DNA of 55,522 nt from the NCBI RefSeq assembly GCF_900111155.1, contig NZ_FOGG01000033.1:1-55522 (forward strand). The letters run 5' to 3'. The translations under genes were made by a program, and so were the position numbers. The stretch comes from Pedobacter rhizosphaerae (GTDB lineage Bacteria > Bacteroidota > Bacteroidia > Sphingobacteriales > Sphingobacteriaceae). Under the pieces are notes generated by a model. That model saw only the letters and a list, made by a program, of their open reading frames with translations, made no database searches and had not been told where the DNA came from. Every line of letters starts with the position of its first letter. Position 1 is the first letter of the stretch. Below, piece by piece: positions 25,506-34,239 of this stretch.

Positions 25506-26177
25506 CTAACTGTCATCTATGGCTTTCTCTAAGTCAATAATTTCTGTCCAATAGCCAATACCCGTACTGCCAGCTCCTTTGGGGTCTATACAGAAAAAGT
25601 TGGGAATAATTTCATGCACTTTTCTCTCATTAACCTCTTCTAATAAATAAGTGAGACATTCTAAAAGCTTAGAGAAGGAGGAAAATATCACCTCACTTAA
25701 ACCATATAAATCTGATCCATTTCCTTCATAAATGCGTATGGGGTATTCTTGATCTGCAACTGCTGTTCTCGTATCAAATACCAATAACCTGTTTGGGTAG
25801 TTATCATAGGCAAAGGGGCAAAGCTCCAGGTTGGTTAACTGTGTTGAAATTTCATGGCTTAATAGGAAACTAATTTCCTGTAGGGGCCGATTAGGCAACG
25901 AGCATGGAAGTTTTATAATTTTGCAATCTTGACCAAAGAAGTAATATCGTTGATGCCAGGATATAAAACTTTTCGGCAATGTGACTTTAAATTCCCGCTG
26001 TAATTTTTCGTAGGCAATCGCTTTCAATGTGCCCTTGATCGGTTTCCAATTATAATACCCATCCACATCGACAGTAGAATTCATCATGCTTTTTGGAGTG
26101 ATTCCTTCCTGATAAAGTGCAATAAATAAATTCTTTTTGAAAAACTGATTGAAGAAATTTTCAATTACCCTATTCAT
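25506..26177 (-). CDS. SUKH (SMI1/KNR4-like) immunity-type protein
   Basis: A 223-residue soluble protein. EKLQREFKVTLPKSFISWHQRYYF (from about residue 57) is typical of the SMI1/KNR4 (SUKH) fold. This superfamily is mainly immunity proteins against polymorphic and contact-dependent toxins. No toxin gene is near, so it may be an orphan immunity gene or serve another role. The ATG overlaps by four bases the stop of a 57-residue frame upstream, suggesting coupling. Confidence 0.6.
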   Translation of the reverse strand: MNRVIENFFNQFFKKNLFIALYQEGITPKSMMNSTVDVDGYYNWKPIKGTLKAIAYEKLQREFKVTLPKSFISWHQRYYFFGQDCKIIKLPCSLPNRPLQEISFLLSHEISTQLTNLELCPFAYDNYPNRLLVFDTRTAVADQEYPIRIYEGNGSDLYGLSEVIFSSFSKLLECLTYLLEEVNERKVHEIIPNFFCIDPKGAGSTGIGYWTEIIDLEKAIDDS

Positions 26178-26347
26178 AAAGCAGCTGCCTGACTACGCTC
26201 TGAGAATATTGTTGGATAGTTTGGTATGCAGCTTAGGCTGAGCTTTGTATTAGTCAAACTTATCCTTTCAGCAGTTTGTACTATAGATTTCAATAACAAC
26301 AGGCAGGTCGCTTGTTTACTTGTGGTCGGCATTAATTCTTTCATCAT
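26174..26347 (-). CDS. Small upstream ORF coupled to SUKH gene
   Basis: A 57-residue frame starting ATG ATG at 26347 (MMKELMPTTSKQATCLLLL) and stopping with TGA inside the ATGA that begins the SUKH gene. Such overlaps usually mean translational coupling. It has two or three Cys, no signal peptide and no known family. It could be a real small protein, a leader peptide or chance; I favour a small gene or leader. Confidence 0.35.
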   Translation of the reverse strand: MMKELMPTTSKQATCLLLLKSIVQTAERISLTNTKLSLSCIPNYPTIFSERSQAAAL

Positions 26348-26460
26348 TTTAGTAATATTTTAAGTTACCAATAGGGATGATGAGCAGGCAATATAGGAAA
26401 TGCTAACGATTTTAGTGCAAAATAAACGTTTAAATTATTTACTGCGCAGAATGGGCCTTA

Positions 26461-29247
26461 TTAATTTTTAAAACGCTTAATTTCTACTTTCTTCTGCCGA
26501 ACTTTTAAAGTCAGGGTTGGGATTGCAGATTCATTTCCGGCTATTACCGCCACTTCTGCATTTGCACCATCGTAGTATATGTTTTCAGGTAGTTGTGTGT
26601 TGTCTGGATAAATTTGATAAGTTCCTTCTGGAAGATAAAGAGAATATTGTCCTCCTTCACCAGTTTTCACTGTTCTTACCGTACCATCACTGCTCCGTAC
26701 CAAAAGGGTTATTCCACTTAAAGAAGCATTGGTTTGTAAGCTTTTCTGCTCATCGACAGTGATGGCAATTTTTCCTACTGCATTACCACTCTTCTGCATA
26801 GCAATGCTGATTTTATTGTTTTTCTGGTCAACCTTAACCTGTACCGGGCTAATTTGATAACCATTTTGCATGGGCATACTTAGCTGATAGGAACCGTAAG
26901 GAACTTTACTGTAAATAATTGTTCCGTTAGCGGGAATCATGAAAATAATGCCGTTGATGAGTACTGTACCCGAATTTGCTGCTTCTTCGCCTGTATCGTA
27001 ACTGCCATTATGATTGTTGTCTTTAAAGAAGAAGATTTCCAGGTTTCCTTTTTTTCCAGGTGTACGTTGTTTCGGGTTAGGAAGTTTTTGGGTGATACCA
27101 GCCTGTAAACTACTAAAAGACGAACTGATGTATGGCGTATTGTAATGGTATTGATAAGTACTGATGTAAAAAGCTGTTTTTGGGGTAATCAGATATTCTG
27201 CTTTTGCGGTATAAGTTAAGTTGTATCCGTATTGCTTATCGTGATAAAAAATAAGGCCTGCCTCAGTACGTAGTTTATTGTCAAAAAAATAACGGTGTAA
27301 AGAAGGGCTAATGCTGTATCGGTTGATATCTGAGATGCCCAGGTTGCTATTGTATGCTTCAGCCAAAAGGAAATTACCCCGTTGGAGATAGGCGCTCAAA
27401 TTTAACCAGCTGTTAGACCAGTTTGCATTTAAGCGAAGCTGAAGCTGGCTATCTCCATATATACCTTTGCTAATACCATTATCTAACGAAACATAAATGT
27501 TTTGCTTAAAGTCATTGCTGTGCCAATTTAGCGATTCGTTTAAGCGATAGGAGATTAAGGTGCTGCTTGCCTGGTTTACCGTGTTGTAATTGGCGCTTTC
27601 CTGATCGCGTGAAGCAGTAAGCGTGATGTTAAGGTTAATATTAAGCGGCTTTGCCCAACCAGCCTCCGCACGTTGCAGTGCGTAATTCCGTTGGAAGAAG
27701 AAGACGTTACGTTGATAAGCCGGATTAAAAGAGTAATAGCTAAAACCAGCCCAAACGTGTTGAGATCCGAGATAACGGCTAATCCTTTCGTTTAATTGCA
27801 ATACACCCCTGCGAATGCCTGGGTAATAGGCTGTTGAGTAAAAGTTATTGCTACTGAAGTTGAATTTTTTAAAGGTTCCGCTTAAGTTGGTTCCTAATGC
27901 AAAGGAAGGCTTAATGTCCTTATTGTCGAGGAGGTTTTGAGAGGCTCCTGCGCAAAAGTTGACACTCATTAAAAGGTTACGCTTATTAAATAAGGATAGT
28001 GAGTTGGCAGAGAGAAGACTCCTGCTTTGCTCCAAAGGGGCATAGTCAAATATCAGCGTACTATTGTATTGGCGGCCACTGGTGTCTTTATGATTGGTTT
28101 TAACGTATGCAGCATAACCATAATCAAAGTTATCGCCCAGGAGGTTGTAAGATTTTTCAACCATAGCAGCTTCAAACCCATGCGTATCTTCGTCGCTACG
28201 ACTGTAAACTTTAACTCCTCGGCCGTTAAAAAAGCTTTCCAGGTTCTCGGAGATATTACCCGCAGTAATACCACTTTTTGTACCCTCGTAATTGAGCCAG
28301 GTGTTGGTGAGCAATGGTTTATTATTGATGCTGTTCCATTGGTAAGCATCAAGGCTGAAGCCCAATACACCAGGACCAATTTGTGTGGAACCTGTACCAT
28401 TTAATTGCCAGGATTGCGAATCGCTGAAGAGATTTTGCCCGCTTAGGGATATTTGATTCTCTATAGCACCATTGAGGGTGTTTTGCTGGATCTGGGCATT
28501 CACAAACTGACGGTTGGCAGAAGCATTTTGTACATAGGCAATACCATTACCAAAGAGTTCGCCATTTTGGTATAATCCTGCTATGTTGATGTAGAAATTA
28601 TTCATCTGGTAGAGCTCCCGGTTGATAATTTTGGCAAAAGTGACTTCTTTGCTATCTCCTGGAGAAAGTTGAAGGTCTTTCTGAATCATCTGTTTGCCTT
28701 GCCCGTTATCAGCAGGGAAGGAGGCTACAACTTTAAGTACTTCAGTTTGATTTCCAGCATTTCGAACCATCACCTTTAGGTTAAGCGAATCGCCAACCTG
28801 TCTGAGTAAAACACTGGGATTAAGTACCGCCAACTCTACAGCTCGTTGTGGCAGCATATTTACCTTTGCCTTGAATTGTGAAAGCACTTTCCCTGTGCTG
28901 TCTTGTAGCTGAAAAGCCATTGAGCTAATCCTGGTATCTGCATTCTGCAATACCAAAAATTTAAATGGATAAAAGGTTTGGGTGTTTTTAAGTACACTAA
29001 CTTTTATAGGCTGATCGGATACCAGGCCAAAACCCTGAGGTAAAACCGGAACAATCTGTCCTTTGAAATCGCTGCCCTGATCGGCAGTTATTTTGAGGCT
29101 TAGAGAAACCAGTTTTTCTCTGCCAATATTAATTACACTATCTGTACTGATTTTTAATGCCGATAAATTTTGCCCTCTTACTGATAGGACAGTACTCAGC
29201 ATCAGCATACTGCAATAAAAAAATATCTTAAAGAGGGTAGATTTCAT
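26461..29247 (-). CDS. Usher-like outer-membrane beta-barrel protein of fibre operon
   Basis: A 928-residue secreted protein with signal peptide (about 1-25). Residues about 30-240 form Ig-like beta domains with wording similar to NEW3-type domains. Residues about 245-730 have the alternating pattern of a large outer-membrane barrel. Residues about 735-810 hold a SdrD B-like module (KDNNHNGSYDTGEEA), and a carboxypeptidase-regulatory-like domain follows to the end. The barrel size and gene order match an usher, but no FimD signature is visible. It is the last gene of the operon subunit-chaperone-subunit-barrel. It likely exports or anchors surface fibres; inferred. Confidence 0.6.
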   Translation of the reverse strand: MKSTLFKIFFYCSMLMLSTVLSVRGQNLSALKISTDSVINIGREKLVSLSLKITADQGSDFKGQIVPVLPQGFGLVSDQPIKVSVLKNTQTFYPFKFLVLQNADTRISSMAFQLQDSTGKVLSQFKAKVNMLPQRAVELAVLNPSVLLRQVGDSLNLKVMVRNAGNQTEVLKVVASFPADNGQGKQMIQKDLQLSPGDSKEVTFAKIINRELYQMNNFYINIAGLYQNGELFGNGIAYVQNASANRQFVNAQIQQNTLNGAIENQISLSGQNLFSDSQSWQLNGTGSTQIGPGVLGFSLDAYQWNSINNKPLLTNTWLNYEGTKSGITAGNISENLESFFNGRGVKVYSRSDEDTHGFEAAMVEKSYNLLGDNFDYGYAAYVKTNHKDTSGRQYNSTLIFDYAPLEQSRSLLSANSLSLFNKRNLLMSVNFCAGASQNLLDNKDIKPSFALGTNLSGTFKKFNFSSNNFYSTAYYPGIRRGVLQLNERISRYLGSQHVWAGFSYYSFNPAYQRNVFFFQRNYALQRAEAGWAKPLNINLNITLTASRDQESANYNTVNQASSTLISYRLNESLNWHSNDFKQNIYVSLDNGISKGIYGDSQLQLRLNANWSNSWLNLSAYLQRGNFLLAEAYNSNLGISDINRYSISPSLHRYFFDNKLRTEAGLIFYHDKQYGYNLTYTAKAEYLITPKTAFYISTYQYHYNTPYISSSFSSLQAGITQKLPNPKQRTPGKKGNLEIFFFKDNNHNGSYDTGEEAANSGTVLINGIIFMIPANGTIIYSKVPYGSYQLSMPMQNGYQISPVQVKVDQKNNKISIAMQKSGNAVGKIAITVDEQKSLQTNASLSGITLLVRSSDGTVRTVKTGEGGQYSLYLPEGTYQIYPDNTQLPENIYYDGANAEVAVIAGNESAIPTLTLKVRQKKVEIKRFKN

Positions 29248-29255
29248 TGAATAGG

Positions 29256-30272
29256 CTACTGTGGGATAATCTCATAAATGATGATTCCACTATAGGTATC
29301 AGGAACGGCATTAATGAGGCGGCTGTCGTTGGCTTTAGTAAAGTAACGAATGTGATATTTGTAATTTACAGCACTGGTAGTGGTTGTGCCACCATTACCA
29401 ATGGTTTGAGCGGTTTCGGCCATTGGTATGGTAATAGAAGAAGAACCACTTGCCGAGCTCAGTTGTAGATTTACAACTGAAACGGGTAAAGCCTTACTGC
29501 CAGCCATAAAATTGGCACTGCTGCTGCGAACCTGAATAGCATATGGGGTGGCGGCTGTTACCGTTAATCCATTGGTATACGTTACTGAAGCGCCATTCAG
29601 ATAGTCGTTCATGGTTTTAAGTTCGAGCAACCCGGATTTGGCATCATTTTGTACCTGTATGCCATAGCTTGCAGGGGTGGTGTATGTGCCATCTGGTCGG
29701 ATTTGCATTCCGTTTGTTGCACTCGACCGGCTAAGCTCTGCACCCCGGTTATCCAGTAAGGTAAAGGCAAGATTTAGCGAATAGGCCTGCCAGGTTTTCA
29801 GCGCATCCAGATAGGTTCCACCTTCCAGAATTACATCTACGGTAAATATTATCTGACTGTAGTAATCACTGTTACTATTCTTAAGGGCGTAATTAGAAGA
29901 ATTAATCAGTAATGCTGTATTTCCCGGCGCACTCAAAGGTACTGCGGTAGTTCCACTTCCAATCTGCTGGAAAGTAGCCCCATTAACAGCGCTCAATTTC
30001 AATTTTATTTTACCATAAGGTAAGGTCTTTCCCTCGCTGTTGGTAATAGGCTGATTCAGAATGGCTCCTAAACTCCAGTTTGGATAATTTCTGTTGTTTC
30101 CTTCCAGGGTAATTTGAATTTGGAAGGCATTGCTAAAGGTTTGCGTTTGAGAAGAGCGAACCTCCATGTATTGTTGATTGCTTGCACTCAAACGGGGCTG
30201 TGCCCAGCTGTTCACTGAAAATCCCAGCAGCGTTAATAAGGTGATTCCAAGGGTTAGGATATGCTTATTCAT
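29256..30272 (-). CDS. Large fibre or adhesin-type subunit (338 aa)
   Basis: A secreted beta-rich protein with signal peptide (about 1-24, ending SWAQ). It ends in the strand DTYSGIIIYEIIPQ, comparable to the end STTVTYTIEAN of the first-gene subunit, so the two may share a subunit fold and pairing site. It overlaps the chaperone gene by 8 bp and lies 8 bp before the barrel gene. Its size and order suggest a tip or adhesin subunit. No family name is certain. Confidence 0.55.
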   Translation of the reverse strand: MNKHILTLGITLLTLLGFSVNSWAQPRLSASNQQYMEVRSSQTQTFSNAFQIQITLEGNNRNYPNWSLGAILNQPITNSEGKTLPYGKIKLKLSAVNGATFQQIGSGTTAVPLSAPGNTALLINSSNYALKNSNSDYYSQIIFTVDVILEGGTYLDALKTWQAYSLNLAFTLLDNRGAELSRSSATNGMQIRPDGTYTTPASYGIQVQNDAKSGLLELKTMNDYLNGASVTYTNGLTVTAATPYAIQVRSSSANFMAGSKALPVSVVNLQLSSASGSSSITIPMAETAQTIGNGGTTTTSAVNYKYHIRYFTKANDSRLINAVPDTYSGIIIYEIIPQ

Positions 30273-31059
30273 TTTTGAACTCCAATTCTGCTAGTTTTAC
30301 AGTGGCTTCGTCGCCATAATTTAATACCGCTGAGGCTACATATTCGCCTTTCTCCAGCGTTGAGGGGAGCGTAAAAAACACTTTACGTTTATTACCGGGT
30401 AACGAATAAAAGATGATATCCTTCAGGGTTGTTTTTTTGCCTGTTTGTTTGTTTAATAATTCGCAACTCGCTGTCCCATCTGCCCAAACGTTACCGATAT
30501 TAGCAAATTGAAGGATCAGTTCTTCTTTGCTCTTAGAGAAGTTTTCAATATCAAGATTTGCATTACGTGATACCGGAAGTCGTTGATAGAGCTTTATTCC
30601 TGTACGTACAGCAACCTTAATATTGGTACCTTTCTGGCTTACATCATCTATAGGATTAAGCTGACTAACATATAGCATGGCCGTATGTACAGAAAGGGTA
30701 TCACTTAAGGATGCAGGTGGCGCCATTTGGATCTCAATATCACGGTGTTCTCCGGGGGCTAAAGAAAAGAAGGAGCTAGGTAAAATGGCTACCCACTTTG
30801 CGCAAGAAACAGCTGTGCTTCCCGCATCAAAAATCATGTTGTTCCCTTTATCATCATAAGACCAATCGTTTAAGGAGATACTCAGGTCGAGTGTTGAAGT
30901 TTTACTTACATTACTTACTGTGATCTTTTGGCGTTGTTGCTGGCCTGGAGCTACTGTAAAGTATACCCTGGGTGGCGTAACCGATAATCCGGTTTGAGCT
31001 GCTACAGGAAGCACTGCAGTAATCAATAAAAGTAAAAGGAGATGAAGGGATCTTTTCAT
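30265..31059 (-). CDS. PapD-like periplasmic chaperone
   Basis: A 264-residue periplasmic protein with signal peptide (about 1-21). It has the two-domain Ig-like plan of pilus chaperones: SVTPPRVYFTVAPGQQQRQK at the mature start, SFFSLAPGEHRDIEIQMAPP (a typical A1/G1-type block) and a C-terminal domain ending LAELEFKNE. Comparable proteins are listed as P-pilus-assembly-like chaperones in Bacteroidota. It would hold subunits until the barrel protein assembles them. Confidence 0.7.
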   Translation of the reverse strand: MKRSLHLLLLLLITAVLPVAAQTGLSVTPPRVYFTVAPGQQQRQKITVSNVSKTSTLDLSISLNDWSYDDKGNNMIFDAGSTAVSCAKWVAILPSSFFSLAPGEHRDIEIQMAPPASLSDTLSVHTAMLYVSQLNPIDDVSQKGTNIKVAVRTGIKLYQRLPVSRNANLDIENFSKSKEELILQFANIGNVWADGTASCELLNKQTGKKTTLKDIIFYSLPGNKRKVFFTLPSTLEKGEYVASAVLNYGDEATVKLAELEFKNE

Positions 31060-31090
31060 GGGTAGACAATTGTAAAGTCAAATATACAAC

Positions 31091-31123
31091 AAAGGCAACT
31101 TTGAGAGACCCAAAATTGCCTTT
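31091..31123 (-). terminator. Hairpin after first fibre gene (partial terminator)
   Basis: AAAGGCAA (31091-31098) pairs with TTGCCTTT (31116-31123), and an outer T/A stretch extends the stem. It lies in the 81-bp gap between the first subunit and the chaperone. This placement is typical where a major pilin must be made in excess over chaperone and usher. Confidence 0.55.
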
Positions 31124-31140
31124 TGTCTATTTATTTTTTA

Positions 31141-31677
31141 TTAGTTAGCCTCGATAGTGTAGGTAACTGTAGTTGAGTATACTGTAGGGTTTTCAGTTTT
31201 GAAATATTTGTCTACATATTTCTGAGCACCAGCAGCTTTATAAGTAATGTTGAAGTTTTTGTTTACACTTCCTGTTGTACTGGCAATAATGGTTTGATCA
31301 GTAGCGCTTAAGTTAGCTGGAGTGTAGGTAGCGTTAGCCAATTGATTACTTGTACCGGCTAATGGGCTAATGCTTACGTCGCTTGCATCGATATTGGCTT
31401 TAGCACCAGTTAAGGTTGATGCAGCAGATTTAACTTTAACCACAAATGCACCAGTACTGTAAACCGTTAAGTGATCTGCTTGCGCTAAACTTACGCCATT
31501 AGTATAATCGGTTGTTGTTTTATAATCTAAGTTAACTGTTTTTTGAGTAGGGTTAACGGTGATGGTTTGGATTGGATACAAACGGATGTTCAAAGTTGCG
31601 TTGTCTGTTTGTGCGAATGCTGATTGACCAACTAAAGAAAGAACGAATACTGAAAGAATTAATAGGAATGACTTCAT
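31141..31677 (-). CDS. Major fibre subunit-like protein (DUF4402-like)
   Basis: A 178-residue secreted protein with signal peptide (about 1-22, ending SAFA). The mature part is rich in Thr, Ser, Ala and Asn with almost no Cys, typical of fibre subunits. NATLNIRLYPIQTITVNPTQ at the mature start has alternating hydrophobic residues that could serve as donor strand. The end TTVTYTIEAN has the near-terminal Tyr and alternating pattern known from chaperone-usher and DUF4402 subunits. It is the first gene of the operon, before an attenuating hairpin. Subunit role inferred. Confidence 0.6.
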   Translation of the reverse strand: MKSFLLILSVFVLSLVGQSAFAQTDNATLNIRLYPIQTITVNPTQKTVNLDYKTTTDYTNGVSLAQADHLTVYSTGAFVVKVKSAASTLTGAKANIDASDVSISPLAGTSNQLANATYTPANLSATDQTIIASTTGSVNKNFNITYKAAGAQKYVDKYFKTENPTVYSTTVTYTIEAN

Positions 31678-31807
31678 GATTATTTGATTAAATGTTTTTT
31701 TATTTTTTTAAATTTTATTAAGTTTGTTATTCTACTTCAACAGAAAGGCCACACAATCTTTGTCTTTCTTTGTAACAATCCTGTAACATTTCCGTTTGAA
31801 TGTGATG

Positions 31808-31815
31808 CAAAGGTA
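31808..31815 (-). promoter_or_regulatory. -7 element of fibre operon promoter
   Basis: On the minus strand this reads TACCTTTG, an exact match to the Bacteroidota -7 consensus TAnnTTTG. The upstream -33 element is T-rich rather than a clean TTG. A start at about 31801 leaves a 5' leader near 120 nt. Confidence 0.45.
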
Positions 31816-32230
31816 TAGCCATTTTGTATCCTGAAAAATATTAAAACTCACCAAAAAAGTATTAAAAAATACATTATTGTAAAAAAGCCGTTTTTTATTA
31901 TTTAAGTTGCTGTAAATTAGTTGTTTATGTTTTTATGTAAGTTGTTGATTTTTGTCAACAAAAGTTGATTTGTATGTGTAGTAATACTTTTTTAAAGTGT
32001 TTTTGATGTTTTTGTGACATTATAAAATCTTACATTTCGGCGTAAAATCCCCTTACACTTACTGTTTTTTCAAAAATAATTTGGTGTAATAAATTTGGAA
32101 AATAGAAATACCGTTGAATGGGGGATGTGTAGAGCTGAAAAGAGCTGAAATCAACTATTGTTTTATCTCCGATATATAAAATTTGATACGATAATTATTT
32201 GCCACGGAAACACGGAATACTCGGAAAGAG

Positions 32231-33117
32231 AGGGCGCATATTTTCTAATCACCACGTCATGCTGAATTTATTTAAGCATCTTTAAACTGATTCCTTACGG
32301 AAGGCCGGAATTAGATTTACTGATTGGCTCTTCACTGCATACTTTCTTATATGGCTACTATGGTTAAATAATTATACTTATTTGTTCAGCCGCCACGCCG
32401 CGTACTTCGTGAATCCTCTGCGTGCTTTGCGGTTAAGTAGGTTGCTGATTGTAGAGTTTACAAACTTGCAAAGCCCAACTGATAAGTCGTAGCGAGACGC
32501 TACAACTAGGTTAATAGATCAAGGAATAGGGTGCACATTTTCTAACCACCACGTCTTGCTGAATTTATTTCAGCATCTTTAAATTAATCCCCTACAGAAG
32601 CCCCTGAGACTAATTTACTGCCTAGCTCTCCGCTGCATACTTTCTTAAATGGCTTATATGGTTAAATAATTGCGCTTATTGGTTCAGCTGCCACGCTGCT
32701 TACTTTGTGAATCCTCTGCGTGCTTTGCGGTTAAATAGGTGGCGGGTTGTAAAGTTTACAAGCTTGCAAGGCCCAACTGATAAGTCGTAGCGAGACGCTA
32801 CCAATGCTATTAAGTTAAGCTAAACCCTATCCTGTCTGAGCCTGTCGAAGACCTTCCTAATAAGGAGAAAACTAAAATAGATTGCCCTTCGACAGGCTCA
32901 GGATGACAATCCATTTTAGTTTTCTCCTTAAGTTAATAGCATTGGAGACGCTACAACTAGGTTAATTTTACATCGGGAGGCTCAAGGATGACAATCCATT
33001 TTAGTTTTCTCCTTAAGTTAATAGCATTGGGGACGCTACAACTAGGTTAATAGATCAAGTAAATAGGGAGCACATTCTCTAACAATCTCGTCCTGCTGAA
33101 CTTGTTTCAGCATCTAC
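32231..33117. repeat. Direct repeats of about 297 bp (2.2 copies) in an intergenic region
   Basis: A unit containing tgctgaatttattt, gcatactttctt, cctctgcgtgctttgcggtt and gtagcgagacgctac appears from 32231 and again from 32530 with many differences, and a truncated third copy starts near 33065. The second copy is interrupted by the palindromic element at 32802. The region 31678-33139 otherwise has only the fibre promoter and AT-rich DNA. It has no supported gene. Confidence 0.7.
32802..32945. mobile_element. MITE-like palindromic element
   Basis: About 144 bp whose ends are inverted: CAATGCTATTAAGTTAAG at the left and, in reverse complement, CAATGCTATTAACTTAAG at the right (17 of 18). Inner arms AAGGAGAAAACTAAAAT and CAATCCATTTTAGTTTTC also pair. 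The 9-mer agacgctac stands on both sides (32793-32801 and 32946-32954), as a target duplication would. A partial second copy of the right arm ends at 33030. No coding capacity. Confidence 0.6.
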
Positions 33118-33139
33118 ATCATATTCCTTTACCAAAAAA

Positions 33140-34039
33140 CTACCCCATACTTAAGCTCACCTGCAGATTCCTATATTTTTTCGGGCTATAGCCAGAATGT
33201 TTGGTGAAAAAAGCACTGAAATTATTTTCCTCCGTAAAGCCCATGCTATAGCTAATTTCTTTAATGGTTAGCGCGCTGTGGGCAAGTTTACTCTTGGCTT
33301 CCTCAAATATTTTTTCGGTAACAAGTTGCTTGGCAGACCGGCCATAAACATTGGTAATAGCTTGATTTAAGCGTCTCGGAGTGGTTTTAATCGCATTGGC
33401 ATAGTAGTCTAACTTCTTCTCACTTTGGTATTTGAGATGCAGCAATTCTCTGAAACGGGTTGCTATCTTCTTATCTTCTGCATTGGTGTGCTGTACATCG
33501 GAGCTGTGTAAACCTTGCGATAAAAAAGCAGAGCGGATAAGCATGGCTTGAACGGCATTATGGATAATATCCCTTACCAGAGGAGCCTGAGCACGATCAA
33601 TCAGTTTTTCTAAAAATTCAAATTGGAGTGTTACGTATTCGGCGATGTCAATCGAGGGCTTGCTAATGTATATTTTACTTAAATCGAAAAACAGGGCCGT
33701 ATTTTGGATAAAATATGCATCATTTGGTGTTCTCGCGTAAAAGCCATAATCAAAGCAAACTACCCAAAAATGATCATTTTCTGCCTCTATAAAGGCGTGA
33801 AAGCGATCTGGACCAATAAATAAGAAATGCCCTAATGGAACGGTCACTTTTTCATTTTCAATACAGTGCGTTGCATTTTCTGTGGCTGCAAAAAGTATAA
33901 AGAAATATGGCCAACGGCGGGAGACATCAATTTCCTTAAATTGATCGTTTAATGCAGAGGTGCGGCAAACCTGGATATGGTCTTTAGTGGTAAGATCTAT
34001 CCTTTCACTATTATTCATGTTCGTAAGAAATTCCTGCAT
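33140..34039 (-). CDS. AraC-family transcriptional regulator
   Basis: A 299-residue protein with an N-terminal cupin-like sensing half (GHFLFIGPDRFHAFIEA, with His/Glu) and a C-terminal AraC double helix-turn-helix at about 195-295, ending FSAFFTKHSGYSPKKYRN. It lies alone between the repeat region and the GntR gene, and its target is unknown. The first 8-10 residues may be an extension, since a second ATG follows nine bases later. Confidence 0.8.
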   Translation of the reverse strand: MQEFLTNMNNSERIDLTTKDHIQVCRTSALNDQFKEIDVSRRWPYFFILFAATENATHCIENEKVTVPLGHFLFIGPDRFHAFIEAENDHFWVVCFDYGFYARTPNDAYFIQNTALFFDLSKIYISKPSIDIAEYVTLQFEFLEKLIDRAQAPLVRDIIHNAVQAMLIRSAFLSQGLHSSDVQHTNAEDKKIATRFRELLHLKYQSEKKLDYYANAIKTTPRRLNQAITNVYGRSAKQLVTEKIFEEAKSKLAHSALTIKEISYSMGFTEENNFSAFFTKHSGYSPKKYRNLQVSLSMG

Positions 34040-34239
34040 ATTGACAACTGATATGCATCTCGCTAAGATAATACTTTATCTGAAAATTTGATACTCAATT
34101 GTCGGTAATTTAGCTGTAAAAATGTATAGGAATTTTTATTCATTTGTCTATGGTAGATTATAGGCAGAGTAATTATTTACAGAATGATGCTAAGTGCTTG
34201 TTCATTAATACAGTACAGGTTTTAAATTAAAAATCATGC

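Noticed and set aside
32200..33120. Possible CRISPR array, because of repeated blocks
   Set aside because: The repeats are about 300 bp apart and diverged, spacers are not of uniform length, and no cas genes are near.
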